The notes under the pieces: generated by a model
Seen by the model: only the letters and a program-made list of their open reading frames with translations
Databases searched by the model: none
Told to the model about the DNA's origin: nothing
In this document: positions 46,513 through 60,389 of the stretch, piece by piece
How positions within the stretch are numbered: position 1 is the stretch's first letter
Layout of the letters: every line of letters starts with the position of its first letter
DNA from: Enoplosus armatus
Taxonomy: Eukaryota; Chordata; Actinopteri; Centrarchiformes; Enoplosidae
Length of the DNA: 64,000 bases
Reading direction: 5' to 3'
Assembly: GCF_043641665.1 (NCBI RefSeq)
Contig: NC_092188.1
Span: 17,381,704 to 17,445,703 of the forward strand
Translations under genes and position numbers: made by a program

Positions 46513-48608
46513 ATTCAATGTGAAATGTGCCATATGGAGTTAGCTAGCTAACAAGTTAATTAAGGGGGAAAGGTACTTTGAAAACCATAACACTTAGATA
46601 AAGATGCTAAAATGCTCCGTAGAGCTGAGGGGAACTGCAGAGTCTGAAAATTCTCTGGGTGTTTGTCACCACGAGGGACTCCTTTCACATTACACATAGT
46701 CATTTGATTCATTGTTAACATAAAAATATTGATTAGAACAGCTTTAAATACAAGACAGCTAGTATAAGAGAGACATGTAGTACTCTGTCACCCGGCTATC
46801 CTGTATTCACAACTAATTTAACCTGAGATTGGTCTGTTGAGATAATAGGACAGGCTGCTCTCAACTGGCTATGGGTGTGTGACTAAAAGTGTATCAGATT
46901 TATTGCTAGAGTTGCATAGGGTCATAAGCACCAGCTTCTGGCGAAATAGCCATCTGCTTAATTGAGATACATTTACCTCAACCCCTTTTAATCAATAGTT
47001 TTCTCTTTTTCAAGCAGCAATTAGCATTAAATAAAACTGTTTATTGTTGTTATTTCAGTTCAATTTTTCTTATTGCCGCAAACACTCCGTAACCTGCAAC
47101 TTTTCTCACTTGTCTGGCCACTCAAACATTTGGGCAACCTCCTGGAGTTGGACTGTAGGACACTCATCAATTGAAGGGCAAACTCTGGCGTGGAAGTGGT
47201 GTTTTGGGGCTTCACTGCTAAGAGAAACTGTTAAAGCAATCAGTACAAACCCAGATAGTAGTTGGAGACATGCACACACACTTGTGTACACACACATGGA
47301 CGTACACTCACTGCTCCCCCTGGGTGCAGCAGTGGCTCTCCGGAAGCCTTTGACACGTCCATTTGAAGATAAGTGATGTCAAGCTTGTTCCAGATGCACT
47401 GTCTGTCTCAGTGATGCCCCGGGCTGCAGTGGGATTACACAGATGACACAGGACCCAACACAAATGTGGCGGGCGGGCATGGGACGTATTTATTCTTGTG
47501 TAGTCAGCATCATTATCACAGGATGAAATTTCATATGAGAGGCTGTTTATTATTGGGCTTAACCTCATATGTAAATGCACCGTCCTCTCGTAAACCAACT
47601 GCAACCTTCCAGGAAATCATATGCATAAAGTGCAGCATTACATTAATAAATGTCCAGTGACATAAATTTTGTTTAATTGTTACGTTATGTAACATTAGAA
47701 ACTGACATCCCTGATCCAACACAATCACTGAGGCACCAAAGTCTGATTTTATGATATCGGTCTCTATGGGAAATGACATTAACTATCATAGAAACCAGAA
47801 AGGATCCATAATGTTCTATCCACTTTTCCCTGTGGCACCGTGCCTCAAGCGGAAATTGTTTTTCTTCACTTCTAATGACATTTTTTTAGATCATGACTTA
47901 GGAACATGGCTGAGCAGAGGACAGATTTTTAATAGAACACAAGTGATCACAGGGTGATCAGGGAGTGACCAGAATCCCTACAGGTTTGTGTATCTGCAGG
48001 AGTGGGCGGTAATGGTGCAGACCTGTACCCCAGGGTGTAGGAGATAAAACATTTCATTCCCTGACACCACATGACCCATAGAGGCATAAACAAAGTCCCC
48101 TTTTGACCTCATGATACCTAAGTAGGAAGCTTGCAATCAGTGTGTGTCTTGTCTGCCATGTGTTCCTCACTTTCTCTCATCACCGTCCACCCTATCCCTG
48201 GCTGGCTCACAAATCAATGTGTGCCATTTCACGAGGTTGGGGGTGAGCTATATTGCACATGTTTTTTCACCTCATTCACTATATGGAAAGAATGTGCTCT
48301 CTGCATTCCAAAGATGACTGAGCAGAGCTGAACAGCCCCGCTGTGTCCAGTCCAATCAGCTAAAGTCAAGTTGACTGAGATGAACACATTTTACAGTTGT
48401 ATACACAGGCAGAGTAGTTGACACAGCTGCACAGCTGAGCTGTACAGATGCTGCCATTGAGCACTGTGGGGTTCTGGTTTATGGTTTATGGTTGTTGAAC
48501 CCAGCGATGCAGGTTCCATGTGTGAAAGAGGTTTAATTAATTACAAATGTAACCAGAAAGACTATTTGTAGGGTTATTTTGTTTGTTTGTTTGTTTTTTT
48601 CAAAAGGC

Positions 48609-48648
48609 ACCAGTATCCATATCAGTACACCAGTATCCATATCAGTAA
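48609..48648. repeat. 20-bp tandem duplication
   Basis: ACCAGTATCCATATCAGTAC is followed immediately by a second copy with one change (final C to A). Confidence 0.93.
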
Positions 48649-51250
48649 CTCCACATTAGTGGCAGGTATGTTTCTGCCAGTATTACCTGAATGCATTGGT
48701 ACAATAGCGCAGCGTGCTGTATATTTGAAGCCCTCTTTGGTTGAATTTAAACACTTATGTTCCAACAAGTTACACGATACAGACACTGTCATGAACTTAA
48801 AGATAACCGTTGATGATGGTTGATTTCATTCAATGACACTGAATGTTGGATGAAGTTATAGTGTCAGAGATCTTCTTTTCCAACCAAAGCTCTCAGAGTA
48901 GACTGGCTTGCGTGACTTGCACACTGCACAAGTTTATGCTACTGAATGTTTTTGGATGCCTCACTATAAATAACCCCCACTATTTAGAATGTTTTCCCAA
49001 TTTGGAAAGGACGGGGATATATATGGAGCAGTGAACGATTTACAGAAATGTAAAGAGGCTGACAGGCAGGTAGACAGGCAGGTAGACAGAGACAGAGAGA
49101 GAGAGATATAGAGACGAAAAGCCAAGCAGGAAGACAGACAGGAAGGCAGACTCCTTAGTTTCCAGGGCATGTTTGGCACTGCAGCCCACAAGATGCTTAT
49201 TTATTTCAGGTTTGGCCTACATACAGTATGTGAGGTTAAAAGTTTAATATTTCCATTTTCCACTCTAGGTACTTTTATTGGACTCCTTGGAAAGACTCAA
49301 GGAAGGGAAAAACTTAATAACCTGTTATTTAATATGGGAGGAAGTTGTGGCCTAAATAAGTAATGACTCTATTTAAAACCATAATGAGAGTTCATACATT
49401 TAATTCTAAATGTATATTTATCATTTGCAAAGTTTGTTGTCTGAAAGTTTGTTTAAGCTTTGTAGTTTGGATCAGTACAATTGCATTGTACGCCATATTT
49501 ACTGTCATGGTGTTGGTTGCAAACAGAGGCACAGTCCTGGAGCCTCTAAAGTCCTCTTAACATCCATCTTTAGTCTGGTGAGCTGTTCAGCCACTGATCC
49601 ACCACCACGTAAAAGAAGAGAACTGATCAGGGAAATGTTTCTACTCTTTCAATTAGGCTTTACTTTAAATAGCTCAGGTTTCTGGTGATCCCAGGCCTCG
49701 CCTTTGGCTTCTCTGCAGATCTTATAACCCTGGGATTTTAAAGTTGGACCCTTGAGATGTAAACACATATCGGCACATTAACCCCTAGATTGACTAAGCA
49801 TGCAGGGCTCACAGGTACATGTTCAAGAGCAGCTATATTTTACAACTCCGTGCTGCATTTGTTGGTTGTAGTTACACAGCTCAGAGAGGGAAAACGCTAT
49901 TACACTTATAGGTTCATATATGCACTCACACTATTACAGTTGAATGAAACCGACTTTCAGGCAAAGGAAAGCCCTAACTCAATAATTGTCTTAGTGTATA
50001 AGGCTGATTGGCTGAAGTGCAATGTCATATAACACTGCATGCTCTAGCTCATTAAGTACAAATCACATATACGTCACATTGCTGGCGACTGTATTCTAAA
50101 GCAGACATCTTTTGTGAGTGATCTTGGCAGCAGGAACCAACTAGAAACTTGAATGACATTGCTTATCCATCACAGTAAATGTTAAGGTCCTGTTTACTGT
50201 TTTGTAATGTAATTATTGTAAATAAATGTAATTCTCTTCCTTTTTCACAAAGACCATGTTTTAGATAAATATATTTGTAGGTAGTGGGTTAAAACCACCA
50301 GTAGGGACCTTTTTGAAATGATATAAGTTGCACACTAAATATTTCCCACAACAACAGAAGGGTGTCAGTAAAAACCTCAGAGCAGAACACCTTCAGGAGA
50401 GTGTTGTGTATTTGCTGTGAAGTCTCACCCAGGACGGTGCTGGAAAGGATTTATGATTCATGATAAGCATTATTAAGCCCCCGACGTTTGAAGTCCACCA
50501 GCTAACATTTTCCCTCATGCAAGTTTGAGCAAAAATCACTTTAATTAATCCAGATGCAGTCACCTCACCGCTGGGTACAGCCACCGTACCCCAAAGTCCC
50601 CCTTTCTAGTGTGGCGACACCGTCCGGGTAATTGCACTGTCAAGGTCAGAGATGGTTAGGTTTCAGTACACTGTTCAAGTGGAAGGAATCGAATCAAAGG
50701 GCTCTAAGGGTCTAATCCCTGCACTGGAATGGCTTTGATTGTGTCAGGGAGCAATTAAGCATAGGTGCGTGTGTTTGGTCAATATATCAGTCACCATGAG
50801 TCACTGTGGCACGTATGAGCACTTTCAAACTTGGGCTGCAAGATATGTCAACGCTACATGGAACAGCTGAGCTGTTTTCCATGTTTTATATTTCACGCAC
50901 AGATGAAGCAGAATTTAATGATTGATATTTAGAAAGTGGAAGTTTTGATAAGGATCTAAGCTTAAGTGAGGCACAGCCATTTTGTTTAGCTTCTAATGTA
51001 GTTTGTTGAAGTCTGCTTGTGTCCCTCTTGCACAACCTCCTGACCCCCTGAAATATAATAAACACACAGTTCAGCCGCAGCTAGTCGGCCAGTGTGTGGC
51101 GCCTAATGAGGGGCTGCTCAGAGAGTTTAGGTTGATGTTAATTTGTTTTGTTTTGTTTTTGTTGTAAACTGTGTGTCTGTAAATAATGTGTAAATGACGA
51201 GCTGTCCTTGCATGCCAGCCGGGCCAGGCCACACACATGGACCGACACAA

Positions 51251-51251
51251 G

Positions 51252-51275
<24 letters not shown>
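51251..51275. repeat. (CA)n microsatellite
   Basis: About 12 CA units, followed by a short tail of CA/TA. Confidence 0.95.
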
Positions 51276-51286
<11 letters not shown>

Positions 51287-52900
51287 TCATTACGAGCAAG
51301 CCCTTTCAGCGGTCCTAGTGATCATGATGCCAAGCTCTTTGTTTAGAATGCATTCATGGCTTGGTCATTATTTGCAAGCCCAGTTTTGGAGGTATAACAA
51401 AAAAAAAATTTTAGTTATTTAAAAAAAAATTGGAAAGGGAAAGCTCTGACGGAGAGTTTTATTTATCTCACTATGTTATAGGTGGAAAACTGCAGAACTT
51501 ATGGCAGCCTATGGAAAGTTAGTTCTTTCTGTGCACAACTCGCTGCTGACGGTCAATGCTGTCCTATTAGTTTGACTTAAAAAACTGGTTCATGTTGCTG
51601 CCTCCATTTTGGTTGCATCACCTTTGTCAGAAAGTTTACAAATTTAGTCCAGTTTACAGTGTGGTAGTGACTCTACTGGGGGGGGGGCAGGGCAGAGTGT
51701 TCCTTTCATTGTATGCTGACTAGTTGGTCAGGGATGGCAAGATAAACACAAGTAGAGCTTCTGAAAGACCCCCAAAACTTCTAAAAATAGAGCCTTTACA
51801 CACACATGAGCATATGTAAACATCTATGTTCATCATCATGAGCATATGTATACATGTACACACTGTATACACAAGCAGGAACACATGTACAGGCAGAAGT
51901 GCACACACATACACACTCTCTACGGCCGCAAGGGCAGCCCGCGCACAACCGCCAATGCAAACAGCAGATAATATTAGCTGTCTATAAAATGGCAGGACAT
52001 ATTTTTAAAATACCAACAGGGGGTCATGAACTGCTGCATAAAAGACCATCATAGTTGTGAGCCCGAGCTGCTTGGCTCCAAATATACCCTGGGGTCTAAC
52101 TTAAGGTGCCTGCAGGATATTTATGGGTCAGTGTTTACAGGTGTTTGTTCAGTGGCAGCAGTGCCAAGAGGTTAATAGGATACCCACTTTAAGAAGTTCA
52201 AATAGACTAAAGTCCATGTTGTTGAATTTGTGGTTATTTTCACCCAAGGACGGCTGGGAGGGAGGCTTCATAGAGGAGAAGAACACCTTTAAAGTCCCCC
52301 GAGGTGCAGCTTCTGCTGCAGTCATGTTAATCTACAAAGACCACACCTCAGCAGATTGTTGAGTAATTTATTGACATGAAATCAAAGTATGGTGGAGTAT
52401 GGTGAGACGATGTGGCTCTCTGGTAATCTATTTTTACCTGATAGTGGAAATCAAATATGAAAAGCTGGTCATTTCTGTTGAATCATGTTCACCTCATTGG
52501 AAAGCTTTGTTTTCCGCTCCTGTCACAAAACAATGGGTCATATTGCAAAGCAGCTCAGATTTGTAGTCTGTTACAAATCATAATCTTGGGACAACAGGAG
52601 GTACATCAGCACTAAAGTAGATTTAGAATAAAATTCAATTATTTTGCTTATGCTTCACAATTGATAACCAACAACTGTCCCTCCCTTGATGCTTGTTGAT
52701 GTTGTTTACTGTGGGTCTATGTGGGTTAAGAAGTGCTCTGTGCTATATCTGTCTCCTCAGAACCTAGACTTCATCTTCCTCCCCTTCTGTCGCCCTCCTC
52801 TCTTTCCTTCATCCTTCCTCTCTTGGACCTTCCTGCCCTGCCCCTTCTTCCTTTGTAGTTTTCCACTAACCTCCATTTGTCTGCTCTTCTTCCTCTGCAG

Positions 52901-53026
52901 GTTCTGATCTGTCCATCTTGTGTCGAAACTGATCCAGCCAAGCACATTGTGCGAAAGAGCTGAGAAACACAAAACATGGCTGTGGCCGGATGTCCGGATT
53001 ATTTCCTGCATCATCCAAATTATCAG
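52901..53026 (+). CDS. grb10: grb10 start-codon exon
   Basis: The exon has 75 bases of 5' UTR (52901-52975) and then coding sequence 52976-53026. The acceptor tcctctgcAG follows a long pyrimidine tract and the donor is TATCAG|gtaaat. It encodes MAVAGCPDYFLHHPNYQ, matching at 14 of 17 positions the N-terminus of mammalian GRB10 as I recall it (MALAGCPDSFLHHPYYQ). An in-frame TGA at 52961 and the aacATGG context support this start. Grb10 is a cytoplasmic adaptor with RA, PH, BPS and SH2 domains that binds activated insulin/IGF1 receptors and mainly dampens their signalling; all those domains lie beyond the window. GRB14 and GRB7 have different N-termini. Confidence 0.9.
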
Positions 53027-53852
53027 GTAAATGGCAATTTCCTGTGTAGGTTTGTCGTCACTAAGTTAAAATCTACCTTTAAGCAGAATGTATATGCTAC
53101 TTCAACAGCAGCTATGATAAGGGATGAAATGTTGCCAATTTAGGCTAGAAATGAAATAGCCAAGACTAATGTGCAAAGCCAGGCTGTGATGGCAGTATGA
53201 GGTGCTCACTGACTCACCGGATTTCAGGTTTTAAACCCAAATTAACTTTATTTAATAGAAATGCTGACATTCTTAAAGTAGAAATGTGCCAGTGTTCTCA
53301 TGAAATTACACTGAACCCTGTCACAGCGTCCAACGTTGGACTTGTTTATCCACAGGGAATGGCTAACATGCACATGATTCATAAATTAAGCTTCTGGGAA
53401 CTTGTTAGCTGGATGAGATTGTGAAATTTGAACTCTGTCCCTGTACAAAACCAGGCACCTTATTATTTATGTATTTAACGTGGGAAACTAATAATAAACC
53501 AGCCAAGAAATACTCGAGGTACTGTAGATTTGCTTCCAGGAATTCTAAGAAATAGTGAGGGTGTGGATTCAGGTCACTACCGTCCTTTGCCAACATTCCT
53601 GCCTTTTCCCTGCCTCTCTTGATCAGCCCTTTAGAGGCTCTTCATAGTATATTTGGTTTATTAGTTAGAATACATTGGAGAGGGAAATAAAAGAATGGTC
53701 CATTCCACCACTGTGAACACATTGAATTCACAAAGAGCTGCAGGGGGACTGTTGGTCCAACAGAGGTACAAAAGCATCTTCTTTTGGCTGACACACCCCC
53801 AGGTAATGGCTACTCTTTTCATTTTGATTCCATGGTTGGCCCATTCACTCAA

Positions 53853-53875
53853 ACACACACACACACACACACACA
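53853..53875. repeat. (CA)n microsatellite
   Basis: About 11 CA units. Confidence 0.95.
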
Positions 53876-54827
53876 ACCACATTGACGAGGACCTTTTTGT
53901 ATTGAGTGCATTTAGTGTGTTTCCTTATGCAGTTGAAACCATATTTCATGGTGTAATTCCAACTTATCAACAGCTATCCTGAATCTGAATGAAAAATGAG
54001 TCTAATGAAAACAAAAAGCGTCTTGTCAACAGTGCTATTTTTACAGGGAACTCACCTCATCCAAATATAATGACATGGTAATCATGATAATTAACAGCAC
54101 TTGTTATGAGCAGTTGTGAGCTCCACAGTGTTGAGTATATCAAAGCAAACAAAACCAAGCAATCACATTAAACCACTGTATGTGGATAGATAGACTGAAC
54201 TGTTCCTTTAAAAGTCAGACCCTTGCACTCATTTATTTTTGTTTAGTTATGCGGCATTAGTTAGCATCCCATTGTTAACCATTGTGTTTGAGCAAGGTGC
54301 TGTGCTGAATTGTGTATCCTGGATGCAGAAAGTTTGCCTTGATTTAGAGAGATATTCTTCTAAATTCTTGATTTTTGGAGAGTCACAAATATGTCTCACT
54401 CCTATTTTGTATTTTTATATTTTATTATGTCTTTTTCATGTTTCTTGCCTGCAGCTCAGAACAATACGAGTATGTGGAATATAGAAAAAAACCTGATTTG
54501 TTACTTTGGGTACAAACAAAGGCCTCTAAACATCAGTCTGTAAACCTGATGTGCTGATTCGTTATTGAGGGAGCATGGGCAGACTTGACTTCTGGACGTC
54601 AGGTTTTAGGTTTCGTAGATCTGTTCACACCAGCCGCTGCAGAGCAAAAGGCTTTCAAACATTTGTATTAGGGCAGTAGCACTATTAGCCTGATCAGAGG
54701 CTAGTCTGCGGTTTGCCCGTCAGCTGGGCCACGGCTTTATCTATGACCTTTGACCTCAGAGCTAGAGGCCAGAGAGTTCAGCCTGCTAGAGTCTCCCAGA
54801 TCTCCACAGCTTAGATCCACATGAGGC

Positions 54828-54829
<2 letters not shown>

Positions 54830-54869
<40 letters not shown>
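54830..54869. repeat. (GT)n microsatellite
   Basis: About 20 GT units. Confidence 0.97.
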
Positions 54870-54871
<2 letters not shown>

Positions 54872-57441
54872 TACATGCTTGTATCTGTGTGAGAGTGAAG
54901 TCAGGTTCGCTAGCGTGTATATTTTTTTCTGCGTTTCTGCCTTATTGCTTCAGCTGCAAAGATGAATCCACATACTGAATGTTGTGAAAAGAGCATAACT
55001 TTTAATGAGGCATATATTTAATAACAGAAGAGTTAGTACAGGGAATGCACATAATCTTCTCTGCTTGCCATATGTGCATATTGTATTCACACTGGTATGG
55101 CTCCCATTCTCTCAAACACACCAAGCCCTCAACATTTTGTGTTGTCATTTGGATGATTTTTTTATTTGGAGGCTGTGAAGCTTTAAAGTCTGAATGGAGT
55201 GAGGAATCATTTTTTTCTTTCATCAACAGTTTGGATGGGTGCTTCTGGAGCTACAGTACACGGACCTTAACGCACACACACTCGTACTCAAGCGGCTGTT
55301 TGCAAAGCATTCAGCCATAACAGATGTACCTTGACTTGCTGAATGAGAAAACCCATTCACTGTGAAATTCCAGGGTTATGGAAGATTTTCCCTGATAAAA
55401 CTGCTGCAGCGATTCAAAACAGATTCAAGTGAAGATAACATTCACGCTAAACTCAGCTGTGATTATATCGCCACTTTAATCATGTTTCTGTTTTATGATG
55501 GCGACTGGTGAATAAATGATGGTATGAGCAAAGTGAGGCAAATCTGATGTGATAAAGAAGGATTGTTAGTGGCAGGATGATATCTGATTAGAGAACCCTT
55601 AATCCAGAAACAAGTGTGTAAGCAGAGCTCAAGGAATCTCTGTATGCCAAAAAACAATATTGTCATGTATAAAAGTTCTGTATGCCCTGCAGTGTATTAA
55701 GCTCCCTCAAATCTATGTTGGATCGCTGGATAAACAAGCAGACTCCAGCACTTGAGCATAATTTTTGCTGTGAGAGAGCCTGAGATAGTCGGATTGTTTT
55801 ATCTGGGGCTAAACATTAACAAGATTGTGTGGTGTTTCCCATAACCTACCTGTATACCAAGGTACCACAAGATTGCATTTGTTTTGCAATGTGAATATTT
55901 CATTGCATTTGTAAGAGGAACATTTCACAAAACCCATGCGTCAGTGTGGACGTTGAATTGGGCCTATGGTGACTCAGCCTGTCATCACTTTCAGTTCATT
56001 GGTGTTTGATCAAATGTACAAGATCAAAGTGTCCCTTCATTCATCATACCCAGTTTTCTTCCAGTTTAGCGTCATGGACTGGCTGGGGCTTATCCCAGCA
56101 TGCATTATGTACCTATCCCTGCATCTACGGGCAGAAATACATCTGAATTTCTGGCTGCAGGGTCTGTCCTGATCTCGACTGAGCGATCCTAACATGTTTT
56201 ATTTTTATTCATAACATATATCTCCGGTTTATGATGTAACCAAACTTTTGTCCTCATCTTATTCTGAATTTACTACATTATTGGTTTTGGATAGGGACCA
56301 GTAGCAAAAGTTGGATAACAACCACTGACAATCATTGGCTTTCTTTCTTTTGTGTGTGTTTTTTAGGCTTCAAAATAATGCTTGGTTGGTGTATTTATAA
56401 TAAAATAACTGTTACAATATAAATCAAAATATATTTACAAAGACTATTTGCCATTGGGCTACACCACCAACTCACTGTACTGTGAATCACAATGTGTAAC
56501 AGTTTTTTTCTGTAGTGGCAAGTAGCCAGTGATTATTTCAGTGAGTAGAGCTACTTGATAATGCAGATGTACCTTAGAAATCTTTCCTAATTCTGCTGTC
56601 AGATTGTGTGTTTAAATAACACAATAAAGCTAACATAATGATGAGGTAATGTTTTAATAGATCAATTTGAATTAGAAAAAAAGAAGATGATGGAAAAACC
56701 TAAATCAGCTGTTGTTATGTAAATATATGTCATAGCCCGGCTTGTCAGGGGCTCAGCTGTGCTACAGCTACAGCAGAGTTTCTACTGTATAAACAAACAG
56801 ATAAACCAAGCACTGGAGCAGACATTAGTGTGACCTCCTGATCTCGTTCTGGTTAATTATGTAAGAAGGGATTTCCACTCGCTGTCTCGTGTTCATGTAT
56901 GTTGTAACAGGACTATGTCAGTTAGCGCTTTTGCTGTCAGCAAGAGTGGTCTGCCAGAAGCAAGTCTTACTCAAGCGTGGACACCTTGAGTAAGATTTCC
57001 ACACCTCCAAAGCTTTGTGAGAATATTTAGTTCAGGTCAATCCAACCGAAATGGAAACTGCAATTTTATACTGTTAAAACGTCTAATGGGTCGAGTCCAT
57101 TCTCATCTCAGTAAGTCAAGTATTGATCATATTCGACCCCCCTTTCCTAACATTTAACCTCCACCTGACCTCTTCGAAAGGCATAGCTTTGACATGCGTC
57201 TCAGTCTTTTCCCTCTTTGTTTGAGGCCCAATCTCCAGACCTTTGTGTCTGTCCTGCTTTCAATACCATAACCTTGTCTCTGGCCTTCCACTGACCCCTT
57301 TTAAAGAGCAGAACCCTCAACCCCTTGGTTCTTATTTGGAGTCCCTTTCAACTTCATCAATATGAAAGGGCCCTTATATGCTTCTTGTCAAAACTTGGCC
57401 TACCTTTAGTCCTGCTTTGACCCCTGTTTAAGAACTTAAGC

Positions 57442-57444
<3 letters not shown>

Positions 57445-57478
<34 letters not shown>
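57445..57478. repeat. (GT)n microsatellite
   Basis: About 17 GT units. Confidence 0.97.
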
Positions 57479-57482
<4 letters not shown>

Positions 57483-57847
57483 GAAGTGGTGTGAGAGAGA
57501 CTGAGGAGCAGGATGAGAAAATACAAGAACAAGGATAAAAGAAAGAGAACATCTGTGTTTTTTCTTCAGCAGACAAAAAAAAGAAGAACCGTCGGCTTTT
57601 ATTTTTTTATTTTTTCTCCCCTCTTTGTAGTCTAAACTTATAGGCTTCAATAAACCTATAACCAAATGCAGAGTGAGGCAATGGCATGGCTGAGAATTAT
57701 GCTAAATGGCCAGTATCTATAGGATTAAATACCCAAGTTAACATTCTGTCAATTGTCTATAGAGGCATCAAAGGCTGTCTGGGTTTTGGATTTTTGTTTG
57801 TAAGATCCACAAAAGAGATCAAGGTGTGCTTTAAAGGTCCTTTAGTG

Positions 57848-57871
57848 CGTGTGTGTGTATGTGTGTGTGTT
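57848..57871. repeat. short imperfect (GT)n
   Basis: About 12 GT units with one TATG interruption, facing the long CA tract 115 bases downstream. Confidence 0.9.
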
Positions 57872-57984
57872 AACTCATTTACTCCCAGACAGCCATGCAA
57901 AACAGCATTCAAGACCAGTATATGGTGTGAAAGAGTCCCTGCATTTTTGCTCAGTGGAGCTGAACCATGACCATCCTGTCCTGA

Positions 57985-57985
<1 letters not shown>

Positions 57986-58062
<77 letters not shown>
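57986..58062. repeat. (AC)n microsatellite
   Basis: About 38 uninterrupted AC units. Confidence 0.98.
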
Positions 58063-58065
<3 letters not shown>

Positions 58066-60389
58066 CGTTGTGCTGTACCATCCCACCAACCAAACAAGCG
58101 TCTCAGTGCTGTTTGGGTGACTGGTTAGGGATCAGTCACAGTCTGGTAGCTGGACCCCCAGACGGTGTGTGCTGATGATGGGGTTTGCTATGTCACGGGA
58201 ACAAATCGGGTGACGCGGCGGTTATTTTATTTTTTTATTTCAAAAGAAGGTTAGTCCCATTAATCTCCAAAATCTCTCTTTCGACCCGGCCAAGATGGCT
58301 GGAACTCAAGACAATACAAAGACGGAACAATGCAATGTAATGATTGGATGCGGTTGGGTTAGTTGGTATAGAAGAGGGGCTTGGGGGGTGGTGGTGGACA
58401 GAACCATATACTGACGTTGAACTTCCAGTTATATCCAGTTTAGTCTGAACGCAGGCACCAGTATAGACACCAGAGAGGAACACCAATAACTTATTTTTTA
58501 CTCAACATAAAAGCTTTACATTTTGCAGGCAAATCATGGATTATGTATGTACAAACTGTTCAGCCGAGCCCTTATTTTGAAGAATGGAGTCATCAGAGTT
58601 GAATTCTACTTCAAGCTTTATTCTCACAGTGAGTCAATTCTCTTTGAACTGCTCATTAAGCCTTGTTAGCGAAGTCACTTTAAATGTCACAAGTGCTGTA
58701 GGTCTTCAAAAAGAGCTCAAACAATTCATATTTCTGTAGACAGATTTTAAATTTTAAATGGTTTCTGTTTGTTTTATTATTTAGGATAAAAGTTGTTATT
58801 TAAGCTCATATCACAGTAGATTTCTGTGTGTGTAACACTGTGAAACAAAGCAAAGCATGAAGAGAGACTAGTTGTTTAAACAGTGATAAACTTGTGTGGC
58901 AGTCGAACACCACTCAATTTAAGAATTTACAAATACTATCTACTACTGATCTTGCTGTGACATTCACTTGACATCCGTAAGAACAGCATGGACCTGCTTC
59001 ATTAAATGAGACACTGTTCAGAAAATATATGTGACAGTTGGTCTAAAGAATTACATGATGGGTAACAGGACCATCATCATTTAATCACTGTAACTCAGTG
59101 GCTCTGGGGGCAACAGAGATAACTCAAACTGACGTGAGGCAAAAAGCATCAAGCATAGAAAATTAGGTAGAATAACATCTATCATAGAAAAGAAATCGTG
59201 TGTAGAAGAACCCAGCTCCGTCTGCATTGTCTGCCGCTACTCTAAATGAGGCAGAACAAGCAACCGCAACAGCTTTCATTACAGCATCGGAGGAGGTCTG
59301 CTGTGTGAGAGACGCAGAGTCAGTAGCAGTGTTTTTCTGAACATTGTAGTCCTCCCCAGTACGTTCTGTTCCCACTCCTGCTGTTAGGCCCTGCGCGGGA
59401 CACAATGGCTAACCCACAGTTGTACTCTTTAGTAGATGTAAGTGCTAGACACAAATCAAAATCAAATACGTGTGTGTTTATATATAAACATACTTACTTT
59501 TTGGTGGTGATTTTTTTTCTTTCGTTTTGCAGCGGCTGGAAATATGATGGAGAAAGAAAAGTCAAACTAGGACATTGTGGTTAAATGGTATAAACTGCTG
59601 GTCTTCTGTGCTCGGATACCTGGCCATGTTCACACACTGTTTGTGGGATGTAAAAAGCGCAGAGGTTATCTTAGTTAAACCTTTTTGAATTTGTAGTACT
59701 TTATGTACTACTTCAGAATTTTTCTGTTCTGTAGTTTTCTGAACTACTCACCATTTCTATTTGAGGTTTTTGTCTTCCCTGACCTGTTTTGATTTCATAA
59801 CACCTATTTAAATGTAGATGTAGCTTTATGCCAAATGGGGAAAAAAAGATAAAATGTTAAGATAATGTAATGAACTGCATGCTGCCTCTTTATTCTTTGT
59901 ACACTTTGTACAACTGTTCTGACAACAGAATCTCTTTTTTTCCTCTCCTGCTTGGCCTGTGTCATTTGTCTCTTTTTTTAACTTTGACACATGTTAACGT
60001 TGGACACTAAGCACTTTCGGTATGCTTTTACTGAACTGTTGTTTTCTGGTTAGTATTTGAAATGATCCCACATACTGTTGAATTTGTGACCACTCAATTG
60101 GACACTCTAATAATTTCTAATTATTACTAATTTCAGTTTTAACTCTCTTTGAATGAACTTCATTTCAATGATTACGTGCTCTACCACGTGGGCAATAAAA
60201 TGCTAATTATTGTTGTTAATCAAATAAAAACGGAATATGTTTTTTTTGGCTGCTTTTTTAGTTCCTGTTTTAGAGATACTGATTTCTTTTTTTTTCATCA
60301 AACAATGTTGGTTGAGTGTTTGGCTCCTGTAACAAAGTTCCCAGTGGCGTGACAAAATGTTCTTTTTTTCTTGCTTCTCTCTCCCTCAG

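Larger units (their letters stand above)
40314..52900 (+). other. grb10: grb10 intron 1 (12.6 kb, within 5' UTR)
   Basis: Large first intron. It contains a poly-C run (40873-40888), a possible hAT-type fragment (41012), a CTCF-like motif (44635), a palindromic TTAA-flanked MITE (45331-45715), a G-quadruplex-type motif (46144-46171), two short tandem repeats (46450-46512 and 48609-48648) and a (CA)n tract (51251). I recognise no coding exon. Confidence 0.65.
53027..60389 (+). other. grb10: grb10 intron 2 (7.4 kb)
   Basis: Phase-0 intron with microsatellites at 53853, 54830, 57445, 57848 and 57986. The segment around 55380-55580 is unusually free of simple repeats and carries several homeodomain- and GATA-type sites. 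No exon is recognised; a short acceptor-like site near 59531 was considered and rejected. Confidence 0.7.

Noticed and set aside
59532..59579. Possible alternative grb10 exon after ttttgcAG
   Set aside because: The only frame with an ATG stops after eight codons, there is no clear donor, and the two recognised grb10 exons join without it.
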